Notes under the pieces: generated by a model | What the model saw: the letters and a program-made list of their open reading frames with translations, nothing else | Database searches by the model: none | Told to the model about the DNA's origin: nothing | Shown here: positions 23,963-38,302 of the stretch, in pieces | Layout of the letters: each line of letters starts with the position of its first letter | Numbering within the stretch: the first letter of the stretch is position 1 | DNA from: Pseudopyrenochaeta lycopersici | Taxonomy: Eukaryota > Ascomycota > Dothideomycetes > Pleosporales > Pseudopyrenochaetaceae | Direction: 5' to 3' | Length of the DNA stretch: 64,000 bases | Assembly: GCA_003313425.1 (NCBI GenBank) | Contig: NHZP01000020.1 | Location: 248,001 to 312,000, forward strand | Made by a program: the position numbers and the translations under genes

Positions 23963-25912
23963 TCACGAGAACTCTCCATTAGCCTCATCGGCATCGAGCC
24001 AACCACGACACATTTCCACTGCCTAAGGTCAAGGAAGTCAGCGAAAGTCGCGCTTTGCAATTTGAACCTGGAGGACACCTACCCTTCCCCATTTCTTGAA
24101 CATCTTCTCGCCCTCGTCCTTGCTGATGTTCGGTTCGAATATCATACGATCTTTTTGGTTAATCTCTTTGAGTTCGTCGAACTCCTTCCATACCCCAACA
24201 GCAAATCCGGCTGCGATAGCTGCACCCAGTGCGGTGGTCTCACGCATTGCTGGTCGATCAACCGGGATACCGATGATATTTGCTTGCGTCTGTCGGATGT
24301 TGTCAGTAACAAGGTCTCGTTATCTGCATGTAGAACACGCGAAGCGATCACGTACCTGCATGCATAGATTTGAGTTGCTCATTCCACCATCAACTGCCAG
24401 CATATTTAGCTTATGGCCACTGTCAAGCTCCATTGCATCGAGGATCGCCCTTGTTTGGAAACAAGTCGCTTCAAGGGTTGCTCGAGCTATGTGGCCCCGC
24501 TCGGTGAACTGCGTAATGCCAAATATTGTGCCCTTAGCGTCATCAATCCAATACGGTGCGAAAAGTCCACTGAAAGCAGTTACGAAGACGCATCCACCAT
24601 TATCTTTGACTGATGCTGCAAGGTCACTGATCTTATGCGAGTGTGTTATGAAACCCATGTTGTTCATGAGAAATTTCACACCGCTTCCTGCGACTGCAAT
24701 GCTCCCTTCAAGTGCATAGACGGGTTTCCGCTTTCCACCAAAGTCATACGCAATGGTGGCGAGGAGTCCGTGCGTTGATATAACAGGCTTCTCGCCAACA
24801 TTGTACAACAGGAAGCAGCCGGTTCCATATGTATTCTTTGCAGAGCCGGGCGTGAATCCCTGCTGACCAACCAAAGCCGAAGACTGGTCACCCAAACATC
24901 CTGCAATACGGACGCCCTTTAAAAGACCGGAGTTCAAGGCTCCAAAAGCATCTGGTGATGATGACGGGACAATCTTAGGCAGGTTCAGCTTCTTGCGATC
25001 TAATTGGAAGAATTCTAGAAGCTTGTCGTCATACTGAACCGTGTGTCTGCGGATAATAAGCGAAACTGGCCACTTGCATCTGGTTACATTGAATGACCTA
25101 CAGGTTCATGAACATCGTTCTTGATGCGTTAGTAGCGTCTGTCACGTGGATGTCAGCTTCCTTTCCGCCATTCAGATTGTACAAGATCCACGTGTCGATA
25201 GTGCCGAAAGATAGCCGGCCTTCCTCGTAAGCCTCCCGCACGGAATCGACATGGTCGAGAATCCACCGCAGCTTCACCGATGACGGGTACGTTGATAGCG
25301 GGAGTCCGCAGATTTCTTGCAGTTCATCCGCGCCTTTGCGATTTTTCAGCTCCCGGACCAGTCCCTTGGTTCTGGTGTCTGGCCTGACGACAATACGAGA
25401 TTAGTGTAATGCTCATTTGCAGTTTTGTTATCGATTTCACATACCAAGCAATTGCATTATAAAGTGGTTCTCCTGTTTTAGTATCCCAAACGACTGTTGT
25501 CTCGCGCTGGTTGGTGATACCAATAGCTTTGATGTCTGAGGTGTCGTGACCCTGATCTATAAAGATGTTGGTCGCCCTCTCAATGCACTGCCATACGGAT
25601 GAAATAATCTCTTTGGGGTCATGTTCATGCCATCTATACTGGTAAGCAGCGCGCTCTCCACTTCCAGCTCGATAATACTGACCCAGATTGAGGATACTTC
25701 TGAGAGAACTCGATTTGGTGCTGCGCCACAGGTTCACCAAGGCCATCGAATATGATAAAACGCGTACTTGTCGTTCCTTGATCGATACTGCCAATGTAGA
25801 ATTGCTTCAACTTCGTTTCGTCTAGTTGGGCACCTTGCGAACTGTCCGTGACTTGTTCTTTTGGTATTGGTTGCGGATTTGTATCCTGTGCGGAAGTCTT
25901 TTCGATCGCCAT
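23963..25912 (-). CDS. GUT1: Glycerol kinase
   Basis: Six exons on the minus strand, 25683-25912, 25445-25633, 25102-25383, 24356-25046, 24083-24289 and 23963-24022, give 552 aa. The reaction is glycerol + ATP to glycerol-3-phosphate, the entry step of glycerol use. FGGY-kinase features: DQGTTSTR (residues 44-51), [14 protein letters not shown] restored across the first splice, [23 protein letters not shown] across the second splice, [44 protein letters not shown] (partly listed) and [10 protein letters not shown]. The short last exon adds [19 protein letters not shown], a typical kinase C-terminus. The N-terminal 35 residues are an extension rich in Gln/Thr. Introns are 49-66 nt. The gene is usually glucose-repressed and glycerol-induced in fungi; no specific site was recognised. 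Confidence 0.93.
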
Positions 25913-27934
25913 GCTGCAAGTCTGGATTTTCCCTACTCCTAAACCCACGGAGTTTGAACCTCTAAATATCAGGCTAATTTTCCGCGTGTATCGAAAAGCT
26001 TTGATCTGTCGCGTGGTGCGCAATTGGCGATGCAATGGTTTTGTGATGAAGCGAAGGGCCGGCACTAAGGAGGTTCGTCCTGAAAGCCCCGGAACAATTT
26101 TGTTGAGGCTAAACGGTCTGTGAGGAGATAGCCCGTACGCCTTCAGAAAGCCGAAATTCCTTTTGCTCTTTTGACGAATTGCGTGCTGGTATGGCAGTCC
26201 CACTGGTAAGGCGCCTGCTATAGCCGATGACGTTGTTCCGAAAGGACGTTCCGAAAAAATACTCGCGACAAAGACCACCGAAGTTTGGCGACGTTGTTAT
26301 CGGCTGAAAGTGAAGTGATAGAGTTGTTTGCGAAATGAGTGCAACGAGAATATCACAAAAAAGAGGACAGGCCTCGGTGATATATCGGCAAGCGATCAGA
26401 ACAAAGCTTTTGCTTCTGTTGTGCAGTATGACGTTGGAGGCGGGGTGGTGTTTTAAAAGCGGGGTGAGGGGGAGCAGCTTCAAGACCAAGATGGTGTCCC
26501 CGGCGCCCAGCCTCATCACATGCGACTTGAAAACATTTTAAAGTCCTTCACGCTAAAGGGGAGGCTCAATTCTTTATTCCTCAACGATCGTCGATCAATC
26601 TGGCTGCTAACACGTCCAAAAGTCAAGCTCGGCATTGTATCCGCGCGTCAGGCTCACAGTGACTTCAGATACAGTGGGTCAACCATCCACAGGCTCCACT
26701 TGAAAGAGCCGCGTCCTATCTACATCCCACGACACCTCCGGGACCTACGTGTGCTATTAAAGCCCTTCACGATTCCAAAGCACCGCCCAGCACTCTTCAG
26801 TGTATACCTTTCGGCTTCTCTGATGTCATATGCGTTAATTCCACCCTAAGCTAGTTTCAAATTGTCCATCGCCTCTTAGTTTCAGTAGTCAAGTAAGCCA
26901 CTTATAGGCATCCGATCCTGGTCTCTAGTATTGCTGCTGTGGCTTTTGCGAATTCCCGAGCAGTCCTGCTCCATGCTTAGAATCGAATATCGCTCTGCCA
27001 ATGAGACGAAAATCGCGCAATAGATGGAGTTGATTTAGGATATGTCTCTGTGTGGCAATCCTGCTCCCTCGAATTTTCTCACGATTTGCTCCACTTGTTC
27101 TCATCCATTGCTGTCAATTGACGTAATGCTTTATCAGGGATTCCCGTTCCGTAGGCAAGTGAAATCCATCCTATAGGGAATAATACGCTTTTTGAACTTT
27201 CATACATTTACCAATCTGTGCGCCCTCCTACGACATTACTTCTCATTTGCCGTACTTCCAAGCAAGCTCACCCCTGACTACTTGGGCGATTACGAAAATA
27301 TTTACAGCGTGATACTGCATAAAACCCCACAGTACCTCTTTGTATGGAGAACACAGGCGCCCTAGGACAGCCTCATTCATCGATTTCTTCAGTATCCGTA
27401 TTAATGCGACTCCGCGACCACTTGCAAATCTACAGTATTGGGATTGGGCTTTGACCTTCAAGCATAACATCCTGTGTTATATAATGCACCTACCACCATT
27501 GAGACCCCTAGGCATTAACAGTCTCAATTAATTTCCCAGAAATGATGTAATAATTGAAAGGCATTCTGTGGTATGCGGGCAACGCTCCATTTCGCAAGTG
27601 TGTTTTGCGCTGAAGGATCTGTTTCACCCTTGTGATGATGTCTTGCATAAATATGGAAGCTGCGGTGCAACATAAGAAATTAGCACTGTTACAATAAGGA
27701 TTTCGCGGTTAACATAGCTTCCATGAATTAATTACACTAGGCGATATACCTGGTCTCTATTAAGCCCATATACGACTGCAAATTATACCTATATCCAAAA
27801 TAACAATAAGGTATGGAAGAAAAACATACACTAATACCCTCACAAACCAGAAAAGCCAGTCTGAAACCATTGCTATGCCCATGTGCCATGCATCATAATC
27901 CTGTGTATCCGAGTCCCCCTTCTATCAGCTTTTT
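25913..27934. other. Intergenic, 2 kb
   Basis: Promoter side of glycerol kinase and 3' side of VPS13, with no supported gene. The part from about 27000 on is AT-richer, as expected for a 3' flank. The open frame upstream of the GUT1 start (to 26278) is in frame but has no coding character and is taken as 5' leader or promoter. Confidence 0.55.
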
Positions 27935-30900
27935 TCAACCTTTGGCATTCCACTTGTCATTATACGCATTAACCGCCACTGCAACCTGCCGATAGAACCA
28001 ATTCCGACTCCCTTCATCTCCCACCGGGATGAATGGCCCGTTTGTACCACCCTTCAGCGTAATGCCTAGTCCTGTGCGCTCCTTGCTGATGGTCTGTACG
28101 TCCTTGAGTGGTACATCCCACTCTGTCTGCAGTTTCTTCGTGCGCACCATCATGACCCCATTGTAGGTGAGCATGACGAGCATTTCCTTATTTTGGAGCT
28201 CGAGATGTGCAATGTAGTCCTCGTTGAAGTACTTGCCATTATCGAGCGTCTTGAGCCAAAATTGACCAAGCGCTTCGCGTTGGGAGTAGGGGCGAACGAT
28301 GCCGTCTGTGCCGATGAAGCGAGTTAGGCGGACACGGTCGAGACCTTCTTGATCAAAGACAGTCGTGGTATTGCGGACGCCTTCTGCCATATTGGAGGCG
28401 AGATCGAAGGCGCCGATTGCTGCCTTCGTTGGTACTCCTAGAAGACCCTTACCAACACCCTTGACGAAGCCAAAAGCACCCTCCTTTTCTGCACCCTGGA
28501 GTGGGTGGCGAGCGAGGCCGCCAATACCACTGGCAAGACTGCTTGCGAAGGCGTTGCCGCCGGTCGTGATACCGTAAAGCGCGTGCTTTGGCCTATTGCG
28601 CGAGCGCGACATGCGGCGCTGGTCTTGGAATTCTTTGTCCATTGTAGCAGCCGACAGACCCTTTGACATACTGCCTGTGAATTTGGCCATACTGTCCGAG
28701 AAGCCGAACACGGACTTCTTGACGAAGCTTGAAGCACCCTTTGCGATACCAATACCTAATTCTTCTGGGCGATCAGATTTGACCAAACCCTGATACGGCT
28801 CATAAAAGATATCGGCAACACCTGAGCTGATGTTGGTGAAGAGACCAACAGGATTGCCGAGGAAATCGGCGGAACCAATGATGACATGAACTTGTCGGAG
28901 TGACTCCTGCACATAGTGGTTCTTGATGTTCTCAATCAATGCGGTCGTAGAAATACGAGCATTCTCTAACATCAAAGAGTTGTATCGGACTGGTGCATCA
29001 TTGACGTTACCAATCGACATGGTTAGAACATTCACCGCAAACATGAAGGGGCCTGACGACCGCATAGTATCTTCTGCGTTGATTCGTTCGGTTCGTACGA
29101 AGGATAGATCAATCTGCATCGGCTGGAGGTGGAGCAGCTCGAAGTAGACATCCTGGCCAGACTGTTCCTGCGTTGGCTCGGGAATGTCGAGCGCATCATC
29201 CCAAAGTTTTCCTTCTTTTTCCTCCGCCCAGGAAGCTCCGGGAATCTTGGTAAAATCGATCATCGCAAAAATGAAGTCTTCATCAATTTCGAGCGTCATC
29301 TGCTGAAGAAGGAAGGTGAAATATTTGATGTAAAGCACACCATATGAATCGTCCTTGACTTTAGTGATGCTAGTCTGGAAGATAGGATGCGCTTCCATCT
29401 CCTTTCCTGTCTTGGGGACCACACTGGGATAGAAAATGATTGGGAAGATTCCGCCATAGAGCTGGTTGTCGATTTGGATCCATTTGACTTGCATGTTGAC
29501 CATCTGGTAAAGAGGCGAATCGGAGTACTTCATCTCAATATCACGCAATGTAACATAGACCAATTCGCGTAGATGGCGATTGACGAGGGAGATGCCGATG
29601 CCGGCCAGTCGTAGTTGAGCCTTGAATGTGACGTCGGTGTCCATATCCTTCACCTCGAATCCAGTTGCCGTAGATGATGAAGTAGCGGACTTCTGTTTGT
29701 ACATACTCTTCGATGGCTTGTAGTTCGAAATTTCGAGCGTCTGTGTTGGACCGGATGCGACAACGTTGAGATCGATGACTTTCATACCACCTCGTTCCTG
29801 ACCAGGAGGTATCTTGAAGGGAATGAGAGGGCCGATTTCGGCAAGCTTTACATGTCGTTCTCTGCCATTGGCGCTGATGACAATCTCCTTGTTCTTTGCA
29901 GCTGGGAAATCCCATGCGTACGGCATGATACTCCTAGGAGGCAAACGGTACCTGATTGGTCGGAAACCGGACCCACGATCATCCTCGTCCTCATCCAGAT
30001 TCGGATTCGTCTGCCAGTACAAGAATTCTTGATCGCTCATATTCTTGAAAGAGAATGGCCAGTGTTTTGTCTCAACGCTGATGTGACAGAAGATGGTAGC
30101 TTGCTCCATCAAAATGTCGACGCGTATCAGTTTCTGACGCTGACCAGCCTTGGATAACTTAACGTGAACGTTGCCAACATTTGAGATGTTGAACGGTGAG
30201 GACCATTGATTGTTGACGCCGGGATAGCAAAGAGACAGTTGTGGCGCACCACCTTGTCGTAACCATCGAAGCGGAAGCAGTTCACTGTCTTTCAGCGTCA
30301 TCCAATCAGACTGTCCAGGCTCACGGAGGAGCAGCTCCTCTTTGATCTTGTTGTTGACAATAAACCGCGGTGCTATCGAGACAGTTTTGGTCAAATTATA
30401 CTTGCCTTCGCCCTCAGCGACGGAAACACCAAGATGCATCTCCGACCTGGCCTTGGTCGATGGCAATGCTACTGTGTAGGTGCTTCCAATCGCATCGAAA
30501 CTCTGTGGCTTGCTCCAATTGGAGTCTCCCACTTTGATTAAAGCACGATTCTTTTTGTTGTCTGATGCATAAGAGAACATGAAGGGCAAGGCCTTTCCAG
30601 CGTCATTCTGGTCATCTGTGACGACACCTTGGCCGGCAGCAGCTTTGGTTTGACCCATAAACTGTTGAGACCGAACATCAAGTTGAAGGCCGGTGCGATT
30701 GAGGACAATATAAGGGCTGAAGATCGCGACCTTGAATGCGCCTCCGCCATCGAGAAAGTTGCTGATACTGTCAGTACGGACCTCGACTTTAGGGGCTAAA
30801 TAACTTACTGGAAGTGCATGTTGAGATGTAATGTTGTATCGTTGTGATCCTTGACTTCTAATACCTTTTCTCTTCGGAAACTCTCTCGGTCGGTAGAGTT

Positions 30901-33900
30901 AATGATGCCGAACTTGCTAGGCTTGAAAGGACCATCTTGCATTTCCACACTGATAAGTAGAAGATGTGACAGCTCGACTACATGCACCGGACTGATGCCT
31001 CCTTTCCTAAGAAAATTTGTCCAATCCTTCTTCGTGTTGCTATCATAAATCCTATACTTGAAGTCGAATGGTAACAGATTGTGAATCTCCACAGGAGCTT
31101 GCAGACGGAGGCGCATGTACGGATACACGCCGGTCAGGGGGTCCTTTTCATCATAAGCCGCATGCATTTGGAAATAAAAAGGTGGCGCATGCTCATCCTG
31201 CTCGCCGCGGCAGGTTATCGTTCTCGTTGGACGTTTGAGTAGATCTTTCCAAAACAAGCGCTCGTTCGACCAGGCATAGCCGAAGCCTTGATCTGGCCGG
31301 ACGACAATCGAGTGCATGTATACTGAGCCAACAGGTGCAGGTCGTGCGTCACCAGGGGCTATCTTGTCAATTTTTAGAAGATGGCCCTCTTCAGGACTGA
31401 ACATGCCGAGCTCGATAGGGATCTGGGTATTGTTCTCTACTAGCAATGGAGATCGGAGAGTGATGTTCTTGATGTTGTCGGTCCCCAGCTTTACCTCTAC
31501 GAGTATGCGGTGCTGAATCCGATCTTGCTTTGGCTTGAGATTGTATAGGAATTCCCCTTCACGGTGCACTGGTATGCGCTGGAGGGTGTCGAAGCCGCTA
31601 CCTTGAAGCCTGAGGCCGATCATGCCCACTGCGCCATCCGCGGATAAGGATTCTCTTGTGGACATGGGATCTTCAAATCGCCAAGGCTGCTCCTCTCCAT
31701 CATCCAGCTTCGCTGCAAAGCCCTCTTGTTCTTTGCCTTCAGCCCAAACATCAAGGCTGAAGCCAGTGTAATTTCGGATACGATATGGCGCATCGCTACC
31801 ACGAGGCTTGGATAGAATATCCTCATCGCTAGTAAGAAAGTCGAATGACTTGGAACCTAGGGCGATTGTGGCCGCGGTCACGGTGAGCTCCATTGCCTTA
31901 CGGGAGTATAGGTCCACAGAGATTCTGTCTGGATTCTGATCTTTGGCCATGTGGAAGCCGACGCTCCATGGCTCTATCAAGGGCTCCCAGGCAGACTTGG
32001 AAAAGTTGTAAACGTTGATAAGGGTATCCAAAGAGGTGTCGGCTACCATGGCTCCAGACCAATCTCGCACATCAACGCCAAACTTTTTCACGCGCCAGTC
32101 AAGCATGGGCATCTCGTGTACATCACCGATAAGAACCACGCGCATGCCTTCGATGTTGACATGCATCTCTTCTTTTTTGAGCACCGCAGAAGGAGGCTGT
32201 GGTGCCTGTAGCTGGGCCCCCTGCATACTAGATCGCTTAGTGGTCGCAATAGATTTTGCGCGAGGTCTTTGAGATGATGCTTTGCCCGCCGCAGAAGTTC
32301 CTTTCTTCGATGGTGTTCCTGGCTTGAGCGTCTTTGCGTCTTCAGTAGGCATTTTCTTGTCGTCGCCTGCAGACATCGCAGATGCGCGATTTACTATCTG
32401 CATTGCCAACAAAATGTCGCGGAGCGACAGACGGAGCACCAATGGCTCAATGTCGACAGTGATGCTAATCAAAGATGATTTCGAGCCTTGATTTCGTATA
32501 TCTAGGGCTGTTTGAACACTGAAGTCGTCAAGAATACGCATGCGGTTCGTTTCGAAGCGGTCCATGCGACACAAGAACATGCCGACTTTGTCAACCTGCA
32601 ATGTCATGGCTTGCTGTTTCGATACAAGCACTTGCTTCGTGCCCAAGACGATGGCTTCAGAACTGGCCAGGGCGGGATTTGCTATCAGAACCACTTGTGC
32701 GTCCACCAGATTTACTCTAAACGAAATGTTCATTCCCCCTTGTGCAGATTCCTGCGGCGCTTCTAGTTTTGCAGGTGTTCGGGAGCCATCTGGTGACATG
32801 ATCTCATCATCGCTGTCAGTCTCCTCGTGCTCAGCCTGCTCTTCAATAGCGAGAGGTTCGTCTGTTGCAAGGCCTGCATTGGCAAAAGCCTGCAATGCGA
32901 AGAGATAATCCAACGCCAATATTATTCTGGGGCTGTCGATCGTCAGAAGCGCAATCAGATTGCGCTCTTGTCCCCCTGAGATCGAAACGCTGGCCATGAA
33001 TTGCTGCTTTACATCATTATTGATGAGTGACATGATTTTTCGGAATTTATTCGTTCCTTGTGTACGGCTGTCGCGGATGGTGAACGACTGTACCACAAGC
33101 TCCGCTTCCATTGCTCCATCACTAATCATGCGGACCTTGACATTTGTATCGTTAAGGGAGAACTTGGAAAGACTTGCTGCCTCCACGTCGCCAACAGGCT
33201 CACCATCGTTGGACTTGACCAGCTCTAGTCCTATTGTACCGACTTTGAAGACAAAGTCCAGCTTCGTCCACTTCTCGGCGTCCGTTTGGAGTTCCGGTCC
33301 TTGAGACGAAACCAAATCCTTGGAAGTTTCTTCTTCAGGAGTTTCTTGATCAGTAAGTCGTCGCGCAGGTTCCGTTGTCGATTTGGGCAGTTCGGCCTGA
33401 ACAGTTTCTTCAATAGCATCTGACTCTGTCGCAAATGCTCCTGGTATAGATCGTGACAATTCCAATGCAAATTTCATCTGGTCAGGTGTAAGGCGCAAGT
33501 TGATATTGGACATTGAGCCATCGATCTCCAGATCCGGGCGCTGCTGCCCCTCCCTATGTTCGACCATTGTGATGTTGAAGTCGAGGTCCACTTTATCGAT
33601 TAGCTCAAGCGCCTCCGAGCGGTCTTCATCATAGTGAAGGTTGGAGGTGAGCTTAATGTTCCTGATGCCGGCGGACAGCTTGTTGGCGACATCTGCATCC
33701 TTGGAGTCATCAAGCGGGACGAACGTATTCTTCGCGTATATTTCTCCCAAGTTGGCAGTCAATGTGTCTCGATCTGCTTTGTCCGATACCACCATCCTTG
33801 GGAAGACAACGATGGGCGTGCTGATCGTAATATCGAAATGGAACTTTGTAGCTCGTTGTTGGATCTGCGTTGCCTGGTTTGCTGCTGCTTGGCGAGCGGC

Positions 33901-36900
33901 ATTGAAGATTGCTTGCATCTTACCAAACTTCACTGCGAATTCCATAATCTTTCGGAAAGGTTCCGTAAGAAAATTGATCTTGATGGAGCCTGTCTTTAGT
34001 GCAACAGACATGTCGTAGCCAGGATAGCTCTCCGAATCAGCATCGAAGGTCTCATAGCTAAAGTCGGCCAAGTTCTTGCCCTCTATTGTCACCAGCTGGC
34101 GAAGTGAAGATTCCTCAGAGACGCCTTGGTCGACATCATCGATGAGGGACAAATTGCCAAGTCTTCCACCAATGCGCATCGTCTTTCCATTAAGGAAGAT
34201 AGCAACATCTCCAGAATTCAAGCTCAGCGTGGCAAGCCGTATGCCATCGTTATTCAAGACAACAGCGATGCGCTTCAATTCGGCGCGAATCCGTATCTTG
34301 TCTGGCTCGGCTTCGGGCAGCTGGGCGCCGTCCTGCTCCTCATTCGGCTTTGCTGCTATCTGCGCCTGTTCATTCTGGGGCGGACTGGGATTCGTAAAGG
34401 TTGCGAGAACGAAGTCTAGCAAAGTCAATAGCGTCCGCCGTGTTACGATAAGATTGATTGTCGACACCGCAACGTCTAGGTTTGTAGCGATGCCCTCATA
34501 CTTGGTTTGAAATTCCGGAGACTCTTTGTTGACTTTGACGAATTTCAAAGTGAAAAGATCTTTTTGCTCGTCCGCCGAGACGTCTTCTGAAGATATAATG
34601 TTCTTGAATTCGGGTGTTGGGTTCTCTTCAACATGATCTTCGACAGCCAGGCTTCGCAGGCGAACGTCTGCACCCATCTCGAATGGCTCTTGGTAGAAGT
34701 CAAGATCGAAGCTTTCTGCAATGAGCTCGACCAAAAGCTTATCGGACTCCCGGCCCTCTGGATCCGCTCTGAACAGTGAGCCTTGAAGCTTTTCAACAGT
34801 GAACTTGAACTCAAAATTGCGTTGATGTATGTGAGCCTCTTTGATTTCATCCTTTGCTTCAGGCGCATCTTCAAATTTCTCCTCTACTTCACTCTGCCCC
34901 TCCTCCTCCATGACAAGCTCGTGTTCCTGAGCGGCAAATTGGAAAGACTTCGATCGAGGTCGTCCGAGAGCATCTGTGTCTGTCTTTGCACTACCGGTGG
35001 ACTTCAGGTTTGACGGACCCTTTGCTCCTTCAACCACTTGCTTACTTGTACTGTCACTATCAAACTTTGGTATCGCCACATCGATTAGCTTCATCAAATT
35101 CTTGTACTTGGCGTCCGATATCGATGCGTGGAGTACTGGAAGAGTTCCAGAAATGCGAAATTTGGCTAGATCAGATGCCTTCGGAACAATACATATTTCG
35201 ATCTTGAAATCCATGTTGATTTTGTCTATGATGTGGAAGTGTCTTGATGCAGAATCTTCTTCAAGTTGCGATCGTGTCTCCTCGATGGAAGGCCCTATAA
35301 GTACTTGGGTTGAGTGAAGCTTCAGGATGAACTTATCGTACATCAAGTTCTCCAGTTTTCGGAAGTCCTCATCGGTGTATTGTTGCTTCTGCTTGGCTTG
35401 AATATCACGCAGAGTGTCTTTATCAATGAGCTCACTCGTTACGCTTGCGTGACCGGCATCGAGAATGAGACAGTTGCTTGACTTCTTTGTGACAGAATCG
35501 GGAATAATGATAAGTGGTGCCTGCAGATCCAATTGTGCGTTGATGGTCTTATGTTCAGTAAGCGCAAACTCTAAGCCTGCACGGGTCTGTTGTCGGATGC
35601 CTTCGATAGTAGCTCCAGCAGTCTCCATGAGAGCGCCAATCGATTCCATATGCCGCTCTGGGGGCTTGAAAAATTTGGCGACCTCTACTACAAAGCGCGG
35701 GTTGTATACAAATTCCATGCCCTTCAATTTCATAGTGAGGGATGTGTCTGCGCTGTTGTCTAGCGGATTCTTCTCGAATGTGAGAAAGAAAAACGGGTCT
35801 TCTTTCTCTTCCTCCTCATCCTCATCGCCTTTAGGTGACTCGTCATCATTGAGCTCTTCAATCCGTTTGTCATCCGGCACCGGTGGAGCATCCTTGATGG
35901 TAATGATCTGGGGGAACAAACTGCCTTCAGTTGTACCGTCATACAGGCGCATACCCTCAAGTGCGACTTTGACGAACATAGAGTCTGTGCGCTGCAAGAA
36001 CTGGGTGCTGAAGGAGTCAAAAAGAAGGCGAAGTATCTCAGCTGACTTCCCATGAGGATCTCGCTTGAGCGTAAAGCTTCCAGTTCGAAGGCTCATGTTA
36101 ACCTCTAGCTTGACATACTCTCGTGGCATATCAACTGCCTCAGCGATAGCTTTCTTCTCATCCCAAGCGATAGCGTCGTACAGCTCTTTTCGTTGCTGCT
36201 CGCTCATTTGAGTATCGTCATCATGGCTCTCTTCCTGTTTAGTGCCCCAAACCCAAGAGGTCCAAGTCTGTTTAGGAGGTGCCTTCTTTACGCCAACATT
36301 CTCCTTACGCAGTTGATTGCGTGCCAACGAGCGCCAAAAGCGGAGATCTTCGTAGGTCAGCTTTCGTTCCAGCTTATCAATATCCTCGGTTTCGGTGGGG
36401 CTGAGCTTCTCCTCGCGTTTCTTCTTCTTGAACAGCTCAATGTATCGTATACGGTCGTCGCGCCGCTCCTTGAAGTAATCCCAACTCCATTTCCTGTTCC
36501 TCTCGTGTATCTTGTCAAGCACAGCGTTCCCGGCAAACCGTAGCCACCCTGCAGGGTCTTCATTCGGAGATGACTTCGGCTGGAGCTTCTTGTATTCTTG
36601 ATGTCGGATGAAGTAGTGAAACAGGTCGACTAACATAAGAGCATCTCGGTATTGATCTTCATCGATGATGAAACCCAGCTCATCAAAGAGTAAGCGTGCT
36701 TTCATCTTGGGATTGTCGGGCTTGCCAGTCTTATCCATCTCCAAACCAGCACGGCCACTAATAGGCTTGAGGATGAATTGGTGATCGCCCAACTCGGGGT
36801 TCTCGCCCCTCACAATCATGCCCCGAAGCCTTTCAATAAAGTCTGAATGGTCGATGTGCTGCTCCTCGCTACTCTGATTGCCTTTTCCAGTTCCAATAAG

Positions 36901-37563
36901 CTTCGCATCTGTATCCCAATATACGGCCAGCGATCCTAGCGTTGCTAACTTGTGGGTCGATGTCGAATTGCCTTGGATGAATGTAGGCTTCCAGTTCTCG
37001 TCAGTGCTGATGGCGCTGAAGTCGGCGAGCGTGACACCAAGCGCGAACGGATGTCCTGGATCCGATATTGAGTCTTCATACCGGATATGTATATTCTTGA
37101 TCGTAACCTGAACATTGTCTACAATCGCAGTTACCAGGCTAGCCGTGAAGCTCTGGTTCTTCTGCTGCTCCTCCGCACTCATGCCTTCGGTATTGCGCTC
37201 CTTCAATAGCTCCGCGCTGTCGAGCTTCTCCATCTTGACAGCATGCGCTCGCCGTTCTTCCTCTTCAGCGTCATAGTCGGCATCCTCCTTGGGCGCGGCC
37301 AGCAGGAAGACGTCCTCGATATTGACCTTCAGCGGTTTTCCTCGCAGGTTCGACCAGGGTATTGAGAGTGTGAGAGAGCCAAGGTGCCCTTCCACAACGT
37401 TTAGTGGCAGCTTCAGCTGATCGAGGGCTTCGCGACGGAGTTCGAGGTCTCGTAGCTTGACGTCACCGGACCAGATGCCGACATTGAGCTGCTTTGGATC
37501 GAAGTTCTGGACATACATGCCCAAGAACCGATTCAGCAGGTTCGATACGAGTCCTTCGAGCAT
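27935..37563 (-). CDS. VPS13: VPS13 bridge-type lipid transfer protein
   Basis: Two exons, 30809-37563 and 27935-30761, give 3,193 aa; an acceptor 6 nt upstream (exon from 30767) would give 3,195. Vps13 moves phospholipids between membranes at organelle contact sites through a long hydrophobic groove. The N-terminus, starting MLEGLVSNLLNRFLGMYVQN, is a typical chorein domain, with IWSGDVKLRDLELRREAL just after. Repeating beta-groove segments follow. The adaptor-binding (VAB/SHR-BD) region begins about residue 1925 with PYRIRNYTGFSLDVW. The C-terminal part (about 2890 on) carries the ATG2/VPS13 C-region (NPVGLFTNISSGVADIFYEP) and amphipathic helices rich in Gly and Ala. The last 100 residues look PH-like. 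Length matches yeast Vps13 (3,144 aa). The single intron lies late in the gene. Confidence 0.95.
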
Positions 37564-38302
37564 GACGGCGGCGGGCGACCGTTACCCAGGTCAGGGCGTC
37601 GGAGGGTGAGGGATGGGGGTTGCGGGGTCGAGAGAAAGGGTTCGTTAGGCTGTGAGACTTTATGAAGTCATAGGGGACAGTCGTAAGTTCGTATACACAA
37701 TAGTATCGTCAATTATAAACACAATGTGGGCTGTGATGGAAGCACCGTGTTTGGGTGTTGTGCTGCGTCGAGTATTACCGAGAGACGGCTATCAGAAATA
37801 GGTCGCAAGGAGAGTAGCGAAGAGAAGACACGCTCGAAAGCAACAAGCAAGTCGTGTAAGATACAGACTGGGAATTAATTCAGCGCAGGAAACGCGTCAA
37901 CCAAGGGTCACAGCGATCACTGCAAGGCAGTTGCACACCAGTGCAGGCGCTACGCATGACGTAGGATTCAAATCAAAGTGTCCCGCTCACATGATTTGTC
38001 CGAGGAAGCGGCCCATCTCAGCCCTCATTCGCTGGAGCCAAATCGCATTTTGTTGAATTGGGATTTCCACCACGGCAGATCTGCGTATCACGTACAGACA
38101 CCTTGTGCATTGCGAGAGGCTCGATTTCGCTAGGAGTTATACCAACCCGCCTATCTAGAAGCCGCGCCTTGACCCCTGCTGCATCGCTCTAGGTGTTTTC
38201 CAACCCTTCACGAACCCGGCTTATCCAGCACAAAGCTTTCCACAACGCTACAAACAGATTGGCCCTTTGCAGCCCCAACGTAGACATATACCCACCGTCA
38301 CA
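37564..38302. other. Divergent promoter region VPS13 / EMI1
   Basis: About 740 nt between two divergent start codons. No gene is seen, and it must contain both promoters. I recognise no specific factor site. Confidence 0.6.

Noticed and set aside
25913..26278. In-frame extension upstream of the glycerol kinase start
   Set aside because: The open frame continues but begins far upstream of a normal N-terminus and has no kinase or targeting-peptide character; the ATG at 25912 gives a typical start.
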